Positions 8,464 to 17,085 are shown, numbered from the stretch's first letter. The stretch: DNA of 64,000 bases from an uncultured Lentisphaeria bacterium (GCA_905197955.1 CAJKAR010000005.1:99404-163403), one strand, 5' to 3'. Numbers and translations are program-made. The notes: generated from the sequence alone by a model not told the origin.

Positions 8464-9362
8464 AGGTCGGACTCCGAATAGACGTTGATACTTTGAGCGG
8501 GACCCGGGACGGGGTCCCGACTCTGCTGCGCACTCTGGATTCGCACGGAATCCGGGGCGCGTTTTTCTTTTCCGTGGGACCCGACAACATGGGGCGGAAT
8601 CTATGGCGTCTTTTCAAGCCGGCGTTTCTCTGGAAGATGCTCCGGACAAAGGCAGCAAGTCTCTACGGCTGGGACATCCTTTTCATGGGAACCGCATGGC
8701 CCGGACCGCGCATCGGAAAACGCTGCGAAGGCGCGATCCGCGCTGCGGCGAAAGCCGGACATGAAATCGGTGTTCACGCCTGGGATCACCGTTACTGGCA
8801 GGCGAAATCCGACCGCATGACGCCGGAACAGGGATTCGCTCATGTGAAGCGTGCGTTTGATGAGCTTCTCCGGATCACGGGCGAGCCCCCGACTTGTTCC
8901 GCTTCTCCGGGATGGCGCTGTACCGAACAGCTCATTCTGTGCAAGGAGGCGCTGCCGTTCCGCTACAACAGCGACTGCCGCGGAGATTCGATCTTTCTGC
9001 CCGTGGTCGACGGCAGAGTGCTGACACAGCCGCAGATCCCGCTGAATCTGCCAACCTATGACGAGGTCTATGGGCGGAACGGCATTACCAACGAAAATTA
9101 TAATGACCGTCTTCTGGATCTGATCCATCCGGGCGTCATGAATGTTCTCACGATTCATGCCGAGGTCGAGGGCCGGATCTGTGCGGCGATGTTCGATGAC
9201 TTTCTGCGAAAGGCCGCCGCGCGCGGCATCGAATTCTGTGCTCCGGGCGATCTGCTGCCTGCGGATTGTTCCACGCTTCCGCACGGAAGGCTGAAACAGG
9301 GAGAAATTCCCGGTCGTGAAGGGGTGCTTGCGCTTCAGGATTCATCGTGTATATTATCGTAG
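8460..9362 (+). CDS. arnD: 4-deoxy-4-formamido-L-arabinose-phosphoundecaprenol deformylase
   Basis: A 300-residue NodB-fold polysaccharide deacetylase that removes the formyl group from undecaprenyl-phosphate-L-Ara4FN before transfer to lipid A. The metal and catalytic motifs are visible: LRIDVDTLSG near the N-terminus, HEIGVHAWDHRYWQ (about 102-115) and TIHAEVEG near the end. Length and motif spacing match ArnD rather than a peptidoglycan deacetylase. The ATG overlaps the arnA stop (ATGA), indicating translational coupling. arnT, arnE and arnF are not seen here, so the last transfer step must be encoded elsewhere or be carried out by another enzyme. Confidence 0.92.
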   Translation: MKVGLRIDVDTLSGTRDGVPTLLRTLDSHGIRGAFFFSVGPDNMGRNLWRLFKPAFLWKMLRTKAASLYGWDILFMGTAWPGPRIGKRCEGAIRAAAKAGHEIGVHAWDHRYWQAKSDRMTPEQGFAHVKRAFDELLRITGEPPTCSASPGWRCTEQLILCKEALPFRYNSDCRGDSIFLPVVDGRVLTQPQIPLNLPTYDEVYGRNGITNENYNDRLLDLIHPGVMNVLTIHAEVEGRICAAMFDDFLRKAAARGIEFCAPGDLLPADCSTLPHGRLKQGEIPGREGVLALQDSSCILS

Positions 9363-9392
9363 TTCAAATGTGAGGAAGGGCAGGTGACGTAT

Positions 9393-10133
9393 ATGGATTC
9401 GGTTTCTCTCAGCAGAGTTTTTTCGAGCCGCTGGGTTGCTCCGGCGTTCAAGGGGGCGTTCCGTTATCTGCGGAAGCATCCGCTGGATGAGACGAATTCG
9501 GAGGTCATCTGGCGGACCCGTCACAAGACTGTGTACCGCTGTGCGCTTCCCCGCAAATTCGACGGAGAGGAAATTGTCTGGAAGGACTATGTGAACAAAC
9601 GTTTCTGGCGATTCTTTTTCCGTTATTCCTTTACGGCACGCGAGTTTATGGGGTATCGGACGGCGATGAAGCTGGGAATTCCGGTTCCGCGCGTGCTGGC
9701 GGTCGGAGAAAAACGGTCGTGGACGAAGCTCAGAAGCTGTTTTATCGTGACCGAATATGTGAAGAATTCCCAGAACGGAATCGACTTCTGTCATGACGGT
9801 CCGCTTTCGAAGGATCCCGCGAAAAAAGCCTACTGCAAACAGAATATTCAGTATCTGGCAGAGCTTCACAATGCCGGATATGTTCATGGTGCGGCGCTTC
9901 CGCAGAATATGCTCTGGACGATCAACAAGGATTCCCGTCTGGAAGTGTTCTGGATTGATCTGGCGGAGGTGCGTGCGCGTTCCGGACGGAGACTGGTAAA
10001 AGGGTGCCGGAACGATTTGAATACATTCCTCGGCAATCTCGAATTCGACCGGGAGACAACGGAACAGATGGTCAATTACTACAACCGCGTCAGAAAATCG
10101 CTTTCGTCCGACGCGAAGCCAATCGCTCTTTGA
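9393..10133 (+). CDS. Lipopolysaccharide kinase-like protein (WaaP/KdkA fold), catalytic Asp missing
   Basis: A ~246-residue protein resembling the lipopolysaccharide/Kdo kinase family: SFTAREFMGYRTAMKLGIPVP (the lobe with the conserved Glu), then IQYLAELHNAGYVHGAALPQNML and VFWIDLAEVR. In active relatives the segment after the VHG-like motif begins with the catalytic Asp; here it is Ala (VHGAALPQN). The metal-binding Asp of the DFG-like motif (WIDLAEVR) is kept. It may be a pseudokinase, use another residue, or belong to a divergent subfamily. Its position after arnD points to lipid A or core modification. The ATG at 9393 was chosen because AGGAAGGG lies 12 bases before it; a GTG at 9384 would leave only 3 bases. 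Confidence 0.68.
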   Translation: MDSVSLSRVFSSRWVAPAFKGAFRYLRKHPLDETNSEVIWRTRHKTVYRCALPRKFDGEEIVWKDYVNKRFWRFFFRYSFTAREFMGYRTAMKLGIPVPRVLAVGEKRSWTKLRSCFIVTEYVKNSQNGIDFCHDGPLSKDPAKKAYCKQNIQYLAELHNAGYVHGAALPQNMLWTINKDSRLEVFWIDLAEVRARSGRRLVKGCRNDLNTFLGNLEFDRETTEQMVNYYNRVRKSLSSDAKPIAL

Positions 10134-10159
10134 TTTGAGCATTTTCAGGAGGTGCTGTC

Positions 10160-10966
10160 ATGGCTGAGAAGAAAAAAATCACGGTTTCCACTCTGCGGAA
10201 AATGAAGAAGGAACAGGAGCCTATCGTAATGCTGACCGCATACGATGCGCCGACGGCAAAACTTGCGGAACTCTGCGGCATGGATCTGATTCTTGTCGGC
10301 GATTCTCTCGGAATGGCGGTCCTCGGCTACAAGACCACGCTGGAAGTGACCCTGGAACAGAGTCTTCACCACTGCGGAGCCGTGACGCGCGGCGCTCCGA
10401 ATACGTTCGTGGTCGGGGATATGCCGTTTATGACGTATCATGTGTCTCCGGAGCAGGCGCTTGTCAATGCGGCCCGCTACCTTCAGGAGGCGCACTGTGA
10501 CGCCGTCAAGATCGAAGGCGACCGCTTTATGGCGCCGACCGTGGCGCGCCTGACCGCCGCCGGGGTCCCTGTTATGGGACACATCGGACTGCGTCCGCAG
10601 CAGGTCCTGGTGCAGGGCGGATACAAGATCGCGGGAAGAACCGAATCCGCCGCCGAGGCCTTGATCGCCGATGCAAAGGCAATGCAGGATGCCGGAGCGT
10701 TCGCGATTGTCCTGGAGTGTATTCCTGCGGCGCTCTCCAAAGAGATTTCCGAATCGCTTGCCATTCCGACAATTGGAATCGGAGCCGGTCCGTTTACGGA
10801 TGGACAGGTGCAGGTTGTAAACGATCTGCTCGGCCTGTTCACGGATTTCCTGCCGAAACATGCGAAACGGTATGCGAATCTGACGACCGAAATCGAGAAG
10901 GCGTTCAAGGCATACGTCTCCGAAGTCAAGGATCGCAGCTTCCCGACTATGGACAATGCGTTCTGA
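10160..10966 (+). CDS. panB: 3-methyl-2-oxobutanoate hydroxymethyltransferase (ketopantoate hydroxymethyltransferase)
   Basis: PanB transfers a hydroxymethyl group from 5,10-methylenetetrahydrofolate to alpha-ketoisovalerate, the first step of pantothenate and CoA synthesis. The 268-residue length is typical. Motifs: MLTAYDAPTAKLAE, the Mg-binding LVGDSLGM (about 41-48), VVGDMPFMTY, KIEGD and the catalytic-Glu segment VLECIP with IGIGAGP after it. A strong AGGAGG ribosome binding site precedes the ATG. It follows the kinase-like gene by 26 bases, so it may ride on the arn transcript although functionally unrelated. panC and panD are not present nearby. Confidence 0.95.
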   Translation: MAEKKKITVSTLRKMKKEQEPIVMLTAYDAPTAKLAELCGMDLILVGDSLGMAVLGYKTTLEVTLEQSLHHCGAVTRGAPNTFVVGDMPFMTYHVSPEQALVNAARYLQEAHCDAVKIEGDRFMAPTVARLTAAGVPVMGHIGLRPQQVLVQGGYKIAGRTESAAEALIADAKAMQDAGAFAIVLECIPAALSKEISESLAIPTIGIGAGPFTDGQVQVVNDLLGLFTDFLPKHAKRYANLTTEIEKAFKAYVSEVKDRSFPTMDNAF

Positions 10967-11000
10967 GGAGTGGCTGCTCCACTGACTTTCCGGTCGTGTT

Positions 11001-11022
11001 TCCGGCGGAAAAGCCGGATTTT
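11001..11022 (+). terminator. Weak intrinsic terminator after panB
   Basis: A perfect 6-bp stem TCCGGC/GCCGGA with loop GGAAAA is followed by only four T, 35 bases after the panB stop. Short, so only moderately convincing. Confidence 0.45.
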
Positions 11023-11120
11023 CCGTCCGCTCTTCCTCTCTCTGTCCGCATGGATTGGCGGACGAATGTTCCACGCAGGAAAAAGGGGGGCTTTTTGATG
11101 CTTTTTCCCTACGGGAAAAG

Positions 11121-11149
11121 TTGCGTTATTTCATTTCCGGGTGTATAGT
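11121..11149 (+). promoter_or_regulatory. Promoter of gyrA
   Basis: TTGCGT (11121-11126), 17-base spacer, TATAGT (11144-11149). The predicted transcript would start near 11156, too close to the ATG at 11164 for normal initiation, which supports the ATG at 11179 as the real gyrA start. Confidence 0.7.
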
Positions 11150-11178
11150 ACGGAATACTAACAATGGGGACTTCTTTT

Positions 11179-13953
11179 ATGAGTGAAACAACTGACTTGA
11201 ACCAGGTGACAATGAACGATTATCCGGTGCATATTGAAGATATTATGCACACGGCATATCTTCAATATTCGTTGAGTGTGAACGTGGGACGTGCGATTCC
11301 CGATGTGCGGGACGGTCTGAAGCCTGTCAACCGCCGGATTCTCTACGGCATGAAACAGCTCGGACTGACGAAAGGACATGCCACGGTCAAATCGGCGCGA
11401 GTCGTCGGTGAAGTCATGGGAAAATACCATCCGCACGGCGATGCTGCGGTTTATGATGCTCTTGTGCGTCTTGCCCAGCCGTTCTCCATGCGGACCCCTC
11501 TGATCGAAGGTCAGGGAAATTTCGGTACGATCGACGGCGACCCCGCGGCGGCTTCCCGTTATACCGAGTGCCGTATGGAACGTGTTGCCGAAGAGCTCCT
11601 TGCCGATCTCGACAAGGATACCGTCAACATGATCCCGAACTTTGACGAAAGCGAAACGGAACCGGAAGTCCTTCCTGCCAAGTTCCCGAATCTTCTGGTC
11701 AACGGCAGCATGGGAATCGGTGTCGGTATGGCGACGAACATTCCGCCGCACAACCTCGGTGAAGTGGTTGACGGCACTCTTTATCTGCTTGATCATCCGA
11801 CCGCCACGGTTGCCGAACTCATGAAATACATCCCCGGCCCGGATTTCCCCACCGGCGGAATCATTTACGGAATCAATCCGATCCGCGATCTTTACACCAC
11901 CGGTCACGGCGTTATCAAGGTCCGTGCCAAGGCGGAGATCGTGGAGACCAAGAGCGGCGGCGAGCAGATCATCGTAACCGAGATCCCCTATGCGGTCAAC
12001 AAGGAGATGCTGGTCAAGCGGATTGCCGATCTTGTCCGTGACAAGAAGATCACCGGTATTTCCGGCCTGCGCGATGAAACCAGCCGCAGAACCGGTATCC
12101 GCATTGTGATCGACATCAAGCGCGGTGCGATGTCCACCGTGGTTCTGAACCAGCTCTTTGCGCATACGCAGATGGAGAATGCATTCGGATGCAATATGCT
12201 GGTGGTTGACATGAACCGTCCGCGCACATTGAATCTGCTTCAGATTCTCCAGCGTTACATCGACCACCGGCTGGAGGTTGTGACGCGCCGTACCCGTTTT
12301 GATCTTGCCAAGACCGAGGCGCGCATTCATATTCTGGAAGGATTGCTTCTTGCGGTCCGCAATCTGGATGACGTTGTGAAAATCATCCGTGCGTCCCGCA
12401 CCCGCGTTGAAGCGCAGGAAACGCTGATGGCCCGTTATAATTTCTCGAAGATTCAGGTGACGGCGATTCTGGATATGCGTCTCTATCAGCTTACCGGACT
12501 GGCGATCGAGGATCTTGAAAACGAATACAGCGAGCGTTGCAAATTTGCCGATTATCTGCGGAGTCTTCTGGCGTCCCGCGAGCTCCGGCTCGGCGTGATC
12601 AAGACGGAACTGCTTGAGGTCAAGGGCAAATATGCCGATCCGCGTCGGACCGACATCGCTTTCGACGAGGGCGATATCGACGTCGCCGACCTGATTCCCC
12701 GGCACTCCTGTGTGATTACCGTTTCCAATACGGGCTATATCAAGCGCGTGCCTGCCGATACCTATCAGACGCAGCATCGCGGTGGAGTCGGCATCATCGG
12801 AATGGAGACCAAGGATGAGGATCATGTCGAGCATCTCTTCAATGCCGACAGTCACGATATCATTCTCTTCTTCACGAACAAAGGAGTCATGCACTGGCTG
12901 AACGTCTACGAAATTCCGGAAGGCGCCCGTACCGGCAAAGGCAAGGCGATCGTCAATCTGATCAAGCTCGAACCCAATGAGCAGATCCGCGCCATGCTGA
13001 CCATCAAGAAGTCCATGTTCGAGGAGAACGAGGAGCTCTGCATTGCCATGGCGACCAAGTGCGGCGTCATCAAGAAGACTCCGCTGAGTCAGTTCCGCCA
13101 TCTCCGCAAGATCGGAATCCGTGCGCTCTCCATCGACGAAGGGGATGACCTGATCGGTGCCGAGCTTGTCGGTCCGACGGATGAGATCATCCTTTCGACT
13201 GCAAAGGGCATGGCGTGCCGATTCAAGAGCAGTGATGTCCGTGCGATGGGCAGAACCGCCCGCGGCGTGACCGGATTGCGCTTCAAGATCGAAGGAGACT
13301 GGATCGTCAGTATGGAAGTCGTTCCCTCAGATGATGACACGGTTCTGCCGCCTGTGGATGGAGATGAGGCCGGAGATCAGGCGTTTTCCGCCGGCAATGA
13401 GGCCGCTGATGCCGCTGATGCCGCGGCGGAGGAGACCGAGGAACTCGATGTCGATGAGGAAGACAACGGCGAAAGCCTTGAGGATACCGGAAAGCCCCAG
13501 ATTCTCATTGTGACGTCCGGCGGTATGGGAAAACGCAGTTATGTGGAAGATTACCGTCTGACCCGGCGCGGTGCGAAGGGAGTTAAAAACTTGAACCTGC
13601 GCGATGGCGAAGAGGTCGTTGCCGCGGTCAAGGTCCGTCACGGAGATGAGCTGATTATTACGACGGAACGCGGACAGGTCGTCCGGATTTCGGTCGATGA
13701 GATCCGTATTGTCGGACGCGCCTCCAGAGGCGTCAAGATCATGGAACTCCGCAAGGGCGACCGCATCACGGGGGTGGCATGTCTGATTGAAGTCGAGGGC
13801 CAGAAGCAGCAGGAAGCTGAAGTTGCTGTCGAATCCGGTGTGCCGGAAAATCAGGCTCCTGCGGAGGAGACTTCCGCTTCGGCGGAGGCGTCGGCCGAAA
13901 CCGCAGAAGAGGGATCCGCATCCACCACGGATACCCCGGAAGACGTGAAATAA
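11179..13953 (+). CDS. gyrA: DNA gyrase subunit A
   Basis: The DNA-breaking subunit of gyrase, ~924 residues (E. coli 875). The N-terminal breakage-reunion domain holds RAIPDVRDGLKPVNRRIL, HPHGDAAVYD and the active-site Tyr in RYTECRM. The C-terminal beta-pinwheel starts about residue 520 and has a GyrA-box-like QHRGGVG (canonical QRRGGKG), supporting gyrase over topoisomerase IV. At the position of E. coli Ser83 this protein has Ala, as mycobacterial gyrases do. An acidic, Ala/Glu/Asp-rich insertion (about residues 717-774) interrupts the pinwheel, and a second acidic Ala/Glu-rich tail ends the protein. The start at 11179 has GGGGA 8 bases upstream; the ATG at 11164 has no ribosome binding site. 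gyrB is not in the window. Confidence 0.95.
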   Translation: MSETTDLNQVTMNDYPVHIEDIMHTAYLQYSLSVNVGRAIPDVRDGLKPVNRRILYGMKQLGLTKGHATVKSARVVGEVMGKYHPHGDAAVYDALVRLAQPFSMRTPLIEGQGNFGTIDGDPAAASRYTECRMERVAEELLADLDKDTVNMIPNFDESETEPEVLPAKFPNLLVNGSMGIGVGMATNIPPHNLGEVVDGTLYLLDHPTATVAELMKYIPGPDFPTGGIIYGINPIRDLYTTGHGVIKVRAKAEIVETKSGGEQIIVTEIPYAVNKEMLVKRIADLVRDKKITGISGLRDETSRRTGIRIVIDIKRGAMSTVVLNQLFAHTQMENAFGCNMLVVDMNRPRTLNLLQILQRYIDHRLEVVTRRTRFDLAKTEARIHILEGLLLAVRNLDDVVKIIRASRTRVEAQETLMARYNFSKIQVTAILDMRLYQLTGLAIEDLENEYSERCKFADYLRSLLASRELRLGVIKTELLEVKGKYADPRRTDIAFDEGDIDVADLIPRHSCVITVSNTGYIKRVPADTYQTQHRGGVGIIGMETKDEDHVEHLFNADSHDIILFFTNKGVMHWLNVYEIPEGARTGKGKAIVNLIKLEPNEQIRAMLTIKKSMFEENEELCIAMATKCGVIKKTPLSQFRHLRKIGIRALSIDEGDDLIGAELVGPTDEIILSTAKGMACRFKSSDVRAMGRTARGVTGLRFKIEGDWIVSMEVVPSDDDTVLPPVDGDEAGDQAFSAGNEAADAADAAAEETEELDVDEEDNGESLEDTGKPQILIVTSGGMGKRSYVEDYRLTRRGAKGVKNLNLRDGEEVVAAVKVRHGDELIITTERGQVVRISVDEIRIVGRASRGVKIMELRKGDRITGVACLIEVEGQKQQEAEVAVESGVPENQAPAEETSASAEASAETAEEGSASTTDTPEDVK

Positions 13954-13961
13954 ATCCTGAT

Positions 13962-13995
13962 AGACGCCGGTCTTGAGGCCGGCGTCTTTTTTTTT
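13962..13995 (+). terminator. Intrinsic terminator of gyrA
   Basis: A 9-bp GC-rich stem (AGACGCCGG at 13962-13970, CCGGCGTCT at 13979-13987) with an 8-base loop runs into nine T. The folP ribosome binding site GGAG begins immediately after the T tract, so folP needs readthrough or its own start. Confidence 0.93.
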
Positions 13996-14006
13996 GGAGA
14001 AGTCAG

Positions 14007-14861
14007 ATGAGTACCGTAAAATTCCGTGACCGGGAATGGACACTCGGTTCCTTTCCTAAACTGATGGGCATTCTGAATGTTACGCCGGATTCGTTCAGTG
14101 ATGGCGGCTCGCCGCTGCCTCTGGAAGAGCGGATCGAAACTCTGCTGCGGGATGGCGCAGATATCATTGATATCGGGGGGGAATCGACCCGTCCTGGTGC
14201 GCAGGAGGTGCCGCTTGAGGAGGAACTGGAGCGTGTTCTGCCTGCGGTTGAATGTGTCCGCAGGATGTGTTCCGATGTGTTTATCAGCATTGATACCCGG
14301 AAAGCGAAGGTCGCGGAAGAAGCGATCCGGCTTGGCGGCGATATCATTAACGATGTCAGCGGTTTTTCCTTTGATCCCGAACTGCTTCCCGTGGCGGTGA
14401 AAACCCGTGCGGGAGTCATTGTGATGCATTCCCGTTCCATTCCGGAGCTGATGCAAACCGGAGATAATCTGATCTATGAACACGGAGTCGAAACCGTGGC
14501 GGAGGAGATCCGTTCGATTCTGGATCGTGTTCTTGCCGCCGGAATCAGCAAGGATCGGATCATTGTCGATCCGGGAATCGGATTTGCGAAAACGCCGGAG
14601 CTTTCACAGGAGCTGATCGGTTCCGCGGAGATTCTTTTGCGTCTGGGATATCCTCTGCTTTCCGCTCCGTCCAGAAAATCGTTCATCGGAAAACTGACCG
14701 GAGAAGCTGTTCCGGCAAATCGTGATTACGGAACTTGCGGTTCCGTAATAGCCTCTGCAATCCGCGGCTATGCATTGATCCGGGTGCATAATGTAAAGGC
14801 TGCAAAGGATTGTCTTAAAGTTTTTTACGGCTGTATCGGAGATGAGAGTGCCGGAAAATAA
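14007..14861 (+). CDS. folP: Dihydropteroate synthase
   Basis: FolP condenses 6-hydroxymethyl-dihydropterin pyrophosphate with p-aminobenzoate in folate synthesis and is the sulfonamide target. The 284-residue TIM barrel shows every family motif: GILNVTPDSFSDGG (about 23-36), DIIDIGGESTRPG (about 52-64), SIDTRKAKVAEEA, INDVSGFSFD, IVDPGIGFAKTPE, APSRKSFIG and a final RVHNVKAAKD with the substrate-phosphate His. GGAG lies 7 bases before the ATG, directly after the gyrA terminator T tract. It is followed within 3 bases of the stop by a structured element at 14864-14949. No other folate genes are adjacent. Confidence 0.95.
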   Translation: MSTVKFRDREWTLGSFPKLMGILNVTPDSFSDGGSPLPLEERIETLLRDGADIIDIGGESTRPGAQEVPLEEELERVLPAVECVRRMCSDVFISIDTRKAKVAEEAIRLGGDIINDVSGFSFDPELLPVAVKTRAGVIVMHSRSIPELMQTGDNLIYEHGVETVAEEIRSILDRVLAAGISKDRIIVDPGIGFAKTPELSQELIGSAEILLRLGYPLLSAPSRKSFIGKLTGEAVPANRDYGTCGSVIASAIRGYALIRVHNVKAAKDCLKVFYGCIGDESAGK

Positions 14862-14863
14862 AA

Positions 14864-14949
14864 ATCGCAGGTAAATCCGGCCTGAGGGGGGGGAATAGGC
14901 GCTGGAAATACCTGCGATATATGCTAATATATATCCCCCTTTTTTTTTT
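14864..14949 (+). other. Structured 3' region of folP: possible H-type pseudoknot before a T tract
   Basis: A perfect 10-bp stem joins ATCGCAGGTA (14864-14873) and TACCTGCGAT (14909-14918). The 35-base loop contains a run of eight G (14886-14893), and five C (14935-14939) lie downstream just before ten T (14940-14949). G-run to C-run pairing across the first stem would form an H-type pseudoknot ending in a U tract. The simplest role is termination of folP; read on the minus strand the first stem is also followed by TTTTTATTTT, so it could stop transcription from both sides. Confidence 0.55.
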
Positions 14950-14989
14950 CAAGTCCTCTTCCAAATTTTTTTTGATTGAGAAGTCCAGA

Positions 14990-15019
14990 TAAAAAAAGGG
15001 AAAGCAAAATGCTTTCCCT
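14990..15019 (-). terminator. Intrinsic terminator of the hydCBA operon
   Basis: On the minus strand a perfect 9-bp stem (AGGGAAAGC / GCTTTCCCT, positions 15019-15011 and 15005-14997) with a 5-base loop is followed by a run of seven T. A second 8-bp stem (AAGAGTTT/AAACTCTT, 15022-15046) overlaps the hydA stop codon just upstream. Confidence 0.9.
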
Positions 15020-15044
15020 GAAAGAGTTTGTGAAGATGAAACTC

Positions 15045-17063
15045 TTATTTTGCGACGGCTTCTTCAATGCCCTTCTTGACAGCGTTCAGATCAGTTCCAT
15101 CGAAGAATCTGCCGCCGACGAGGACTTCACCCGCCTGGCGCTTTGTGCATGACGGAGCAAATGCCGTTTCCACGACGAGCTTGTCCGCCAGCCCTTTCTG
15201 ATCCGCATATTCCAGGATCTGAGAGAGCATTTCCGCGCTCTTCTTTTCATCCTTGCCCGGAGTGACACAGACGGAGACGGCAATCTTCCGGGAGTCCTTT
15301 CCGGATTCGACCACTTCGACCGCATCGAAAATTCCGTTGAGATTTTCGTACTTGGTGTGAAGAAGGTGATGAGCCTTTTCCGAGTTCGGCTGCCCGCCGA
15401 GGTATTTTTCATAGCACTCTTTGAGCATGTGGTTCTCAAGAGAATTTTTGAACTGCATGTTCTTGTCGCATTTGTAGACGGCTTCCATTCGGCTGGTGCG
15501 TTTGACACGATCATTGAGAATGGGCTGTCCGCCGCCGCAGATGCATCCGCCGGGACACGCCATCACTTCGATGAAGTGGTACGGCGAGGTTCCGTCCGCA
15601 GCCTGCTGAGCGAGTTCTTTTGCCGCTCCGAGCGTGTTGACCACCGCGATCTTCAGTTCCGCATCCCCCGCTTTGATGGAGGTCTCTTTGAAGCGCTGAC
15701 TTCCGCGGACCGCATGGAATTCGAGTCCGTGCATCGGGACCTTTCCTTCGATCTTGCCGACCGCATAGCGGAGAGCCGCTTCCATCACGCCGCCGGAAGT
15801 TCCGAAAATCACACCGGCACCGGTTCCGAATCCGAACGGCATATCGAATGCTTCCTGTTCCAGTTCGGCGAACTTGATTCCGAAGGAGTCGATCATGCGG
15901 CCGATTTCCGTTGTCGTAAGAACATAATCGACATCCGGGTTGCCATCGACTTTGAATTTGTCAAGGCTGGCTTCATATTTCTTTGCCGTGCAGGGCATAA
16001 TGGAGACAACGACGATATCCTCGCGTTTCTTGCCGAGCATTTCGGGCAGGGCTTCCTTCATGGTCGCACCGAACATCTGCTGCGGAGAGCGGCAGGAGGA
16101 GAGGTTCTTGGCAAGAGACGGGAAGTTAATTTCCGCATACTTGACCCAGCCCGGGCAGCAGGAGGTGAACATCGGGAACGGTCCGCCCGCTTTGACTCTG
16201 CGCAGGAACTCTTCCGCTTCTTCCCAGATGGTCATATCCGCACTGAAGGTGGTGTCATAGACATAATCGAATCCCATCTTCTTGAGAGCGGCAACCAGTT
16301 TGCCTGCGGCATTCTGTCCGGCTTCCTGATTGAAGAACTCGGCGAGCGCAAAACGAACTGCCGGCGCGACCTGGGCCACGACGATTTTCGAGGGATCGTG
16401 AATTGCGTTCCAGACCTCTTCGCGATTCTGACGCGGAATGATTGCTCCGGTCGGACAGACAGCGGCACACTGACCGCAGTTGACACACTCGACCTCCGCC
16501 AGATTCTTATCGAACGCCGGCGCCACTTTCGCTTTGGATCCGCGGAAGGAGAAGCCGATCGCGCCGATTCCCTGCACTTCGGTGCAGACTCGGACGCAGT
16601 CGCCGCAGAGCACGCACTTGTTCGGGTCGCGCTCCAGAGACGGAGAGCTCTTGTCGATCGGCTCCAGCTCCTGACGCTGTTTGTAGCGGATGGTATCGAC
16701 ACCGAGACGGCGTGCAAGAGTCTGAAGCGTGCAGCTGGCACTGCGCACGCAGGAGGGGCATTCCCGATTGTGATTCGCAAGCAGCAGCTCAATGTTGATC
16801 TTGCGGATGTCGCGAAGCTGTTTCGTATCGGTCTTGATGACCATTCCGTTTTCCGGCGGAGTGGAACAGGCCGCCATGATGCCGCGCTTTTCCACTTCGA
16901 CAAGACAGAGTCTGCATGCGCCGTAAACGCTGAGTTCCGAATGATAACAGAATGTCGGCAGTTCGATTCCGGTTTTCCGGATCACTTCGAGGAGATTGCG
17001 CTCCCCTTGAATTTCAACCTGAACGCCGTTGACTGTAAGAGTTTTCACTTCTGGTGTTGTCAT
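15045..17063 (-). CDS. hydA: [FeFe] hydrogenase catalytic subunit of a trimeric NAD-linked enzyme
   Basis: The 672-residue catalytic subunit of a HydABC-type hydrogenase. Domains in order: N-terminal [2Fe-2S] ferredoxin fold (CYHSE...GACRLC...C, about 39-66), His-Cys3 [4Fe-4S] site (NHNRECPSC...C, about 97-112), two [4Fe-4S] clusters (CVLCGDCVRVC and CVNCGQCAAVC) and the H-cluster domain with L1 FTSCCPGWVKYAE, L2 MPCTAKKYEA and L3 EVMACPGGCICGGGQP. All H-cluster cysteines are present. A C-terminal extension (about 575-672) resembles a thioredoxin-like [2Fe-2S] domain but has only two Cys. Ribosome binding site AAGGA, 9 bases. With hydB and hydC it would couple NADH and ferredoxin oxidation to H2 release during fermentation (electron bifurcation in reverse, known for Thermotoga-type enzymes). 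Maturases HydEFG are not nearby. Confidence 0.95.
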   Translation of the reverse strand: MTTPEVKTLTVNGVQVEIQGERNLLEVIRKTGIELPTFCYHSELSVYGACRLCLVEVEKRGIMAACSTPPENGMVIKTDTKQLRDIRKINIELLLANHNRECPSCVRSASCTLQTLARRLGVDTIRYKQRQELEPIDKSSPSLERDPNKCVLCGDCVRVCTEVQGIGAIGFSFRGSKAKVAPAFDKNLAEVECVNCGQCAAVCPTGAIIPRQNREEVWNAIHDPSKIVVAQVAPAVRFALAEFFNQEAGQNAAGKLVAALKKMGFDYVYDTTFSADMTIWEEAEEFLRRVKAGGPFPMFTSCCPGWVKYAEINFPSLAKNLSSCRSPQQMFGATMKEALPEMLGKKREDIVVVSIMPCTAKKYEASLDKFKVDGNPDVDYVLTTTEIGRMIDSFGIKFAELEQEAFDMPFGFGTGAGVIFGTSGGVMEAALRYAVGKIEGKVPMHGLEFHAVRGSQRFKETSIKAGDAELKIAVVNTLGAAKELAQQAADGTSPYHFIEVMACPGGCICGGGQPILNDRVKRTSRMEAVYKCDKNMQFKNSLENHMLKECYEKYLGGQPNSEKAHHLLHTKYENLNGIFDAVEVVESGKDSRKIAVSVCVTPGKDEKKSAEMLSQILEYADQKGLADKLVVETAFAPSCTKRQAGEVLVGGRFFDGTDLNAVKKGIEEAVAK

Positions 17064-17085
17064 TTTAACGTATCCTTAACAAGTG

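Noticed and set aside
11101..11120. Hairpin TTTTCCC-TAC-GGGAAAA before the gyrA promoter
   Set aside because: Short A/T-rich stem with a 3-base loop and no adjacent T tract in either direction; probably chance.
11158..13101. 647-codon open frame on - opposite gyrA
   Set aside because: Antisense to a perfectly conserved gyrA; no ribosome binding site or recognisable protein.
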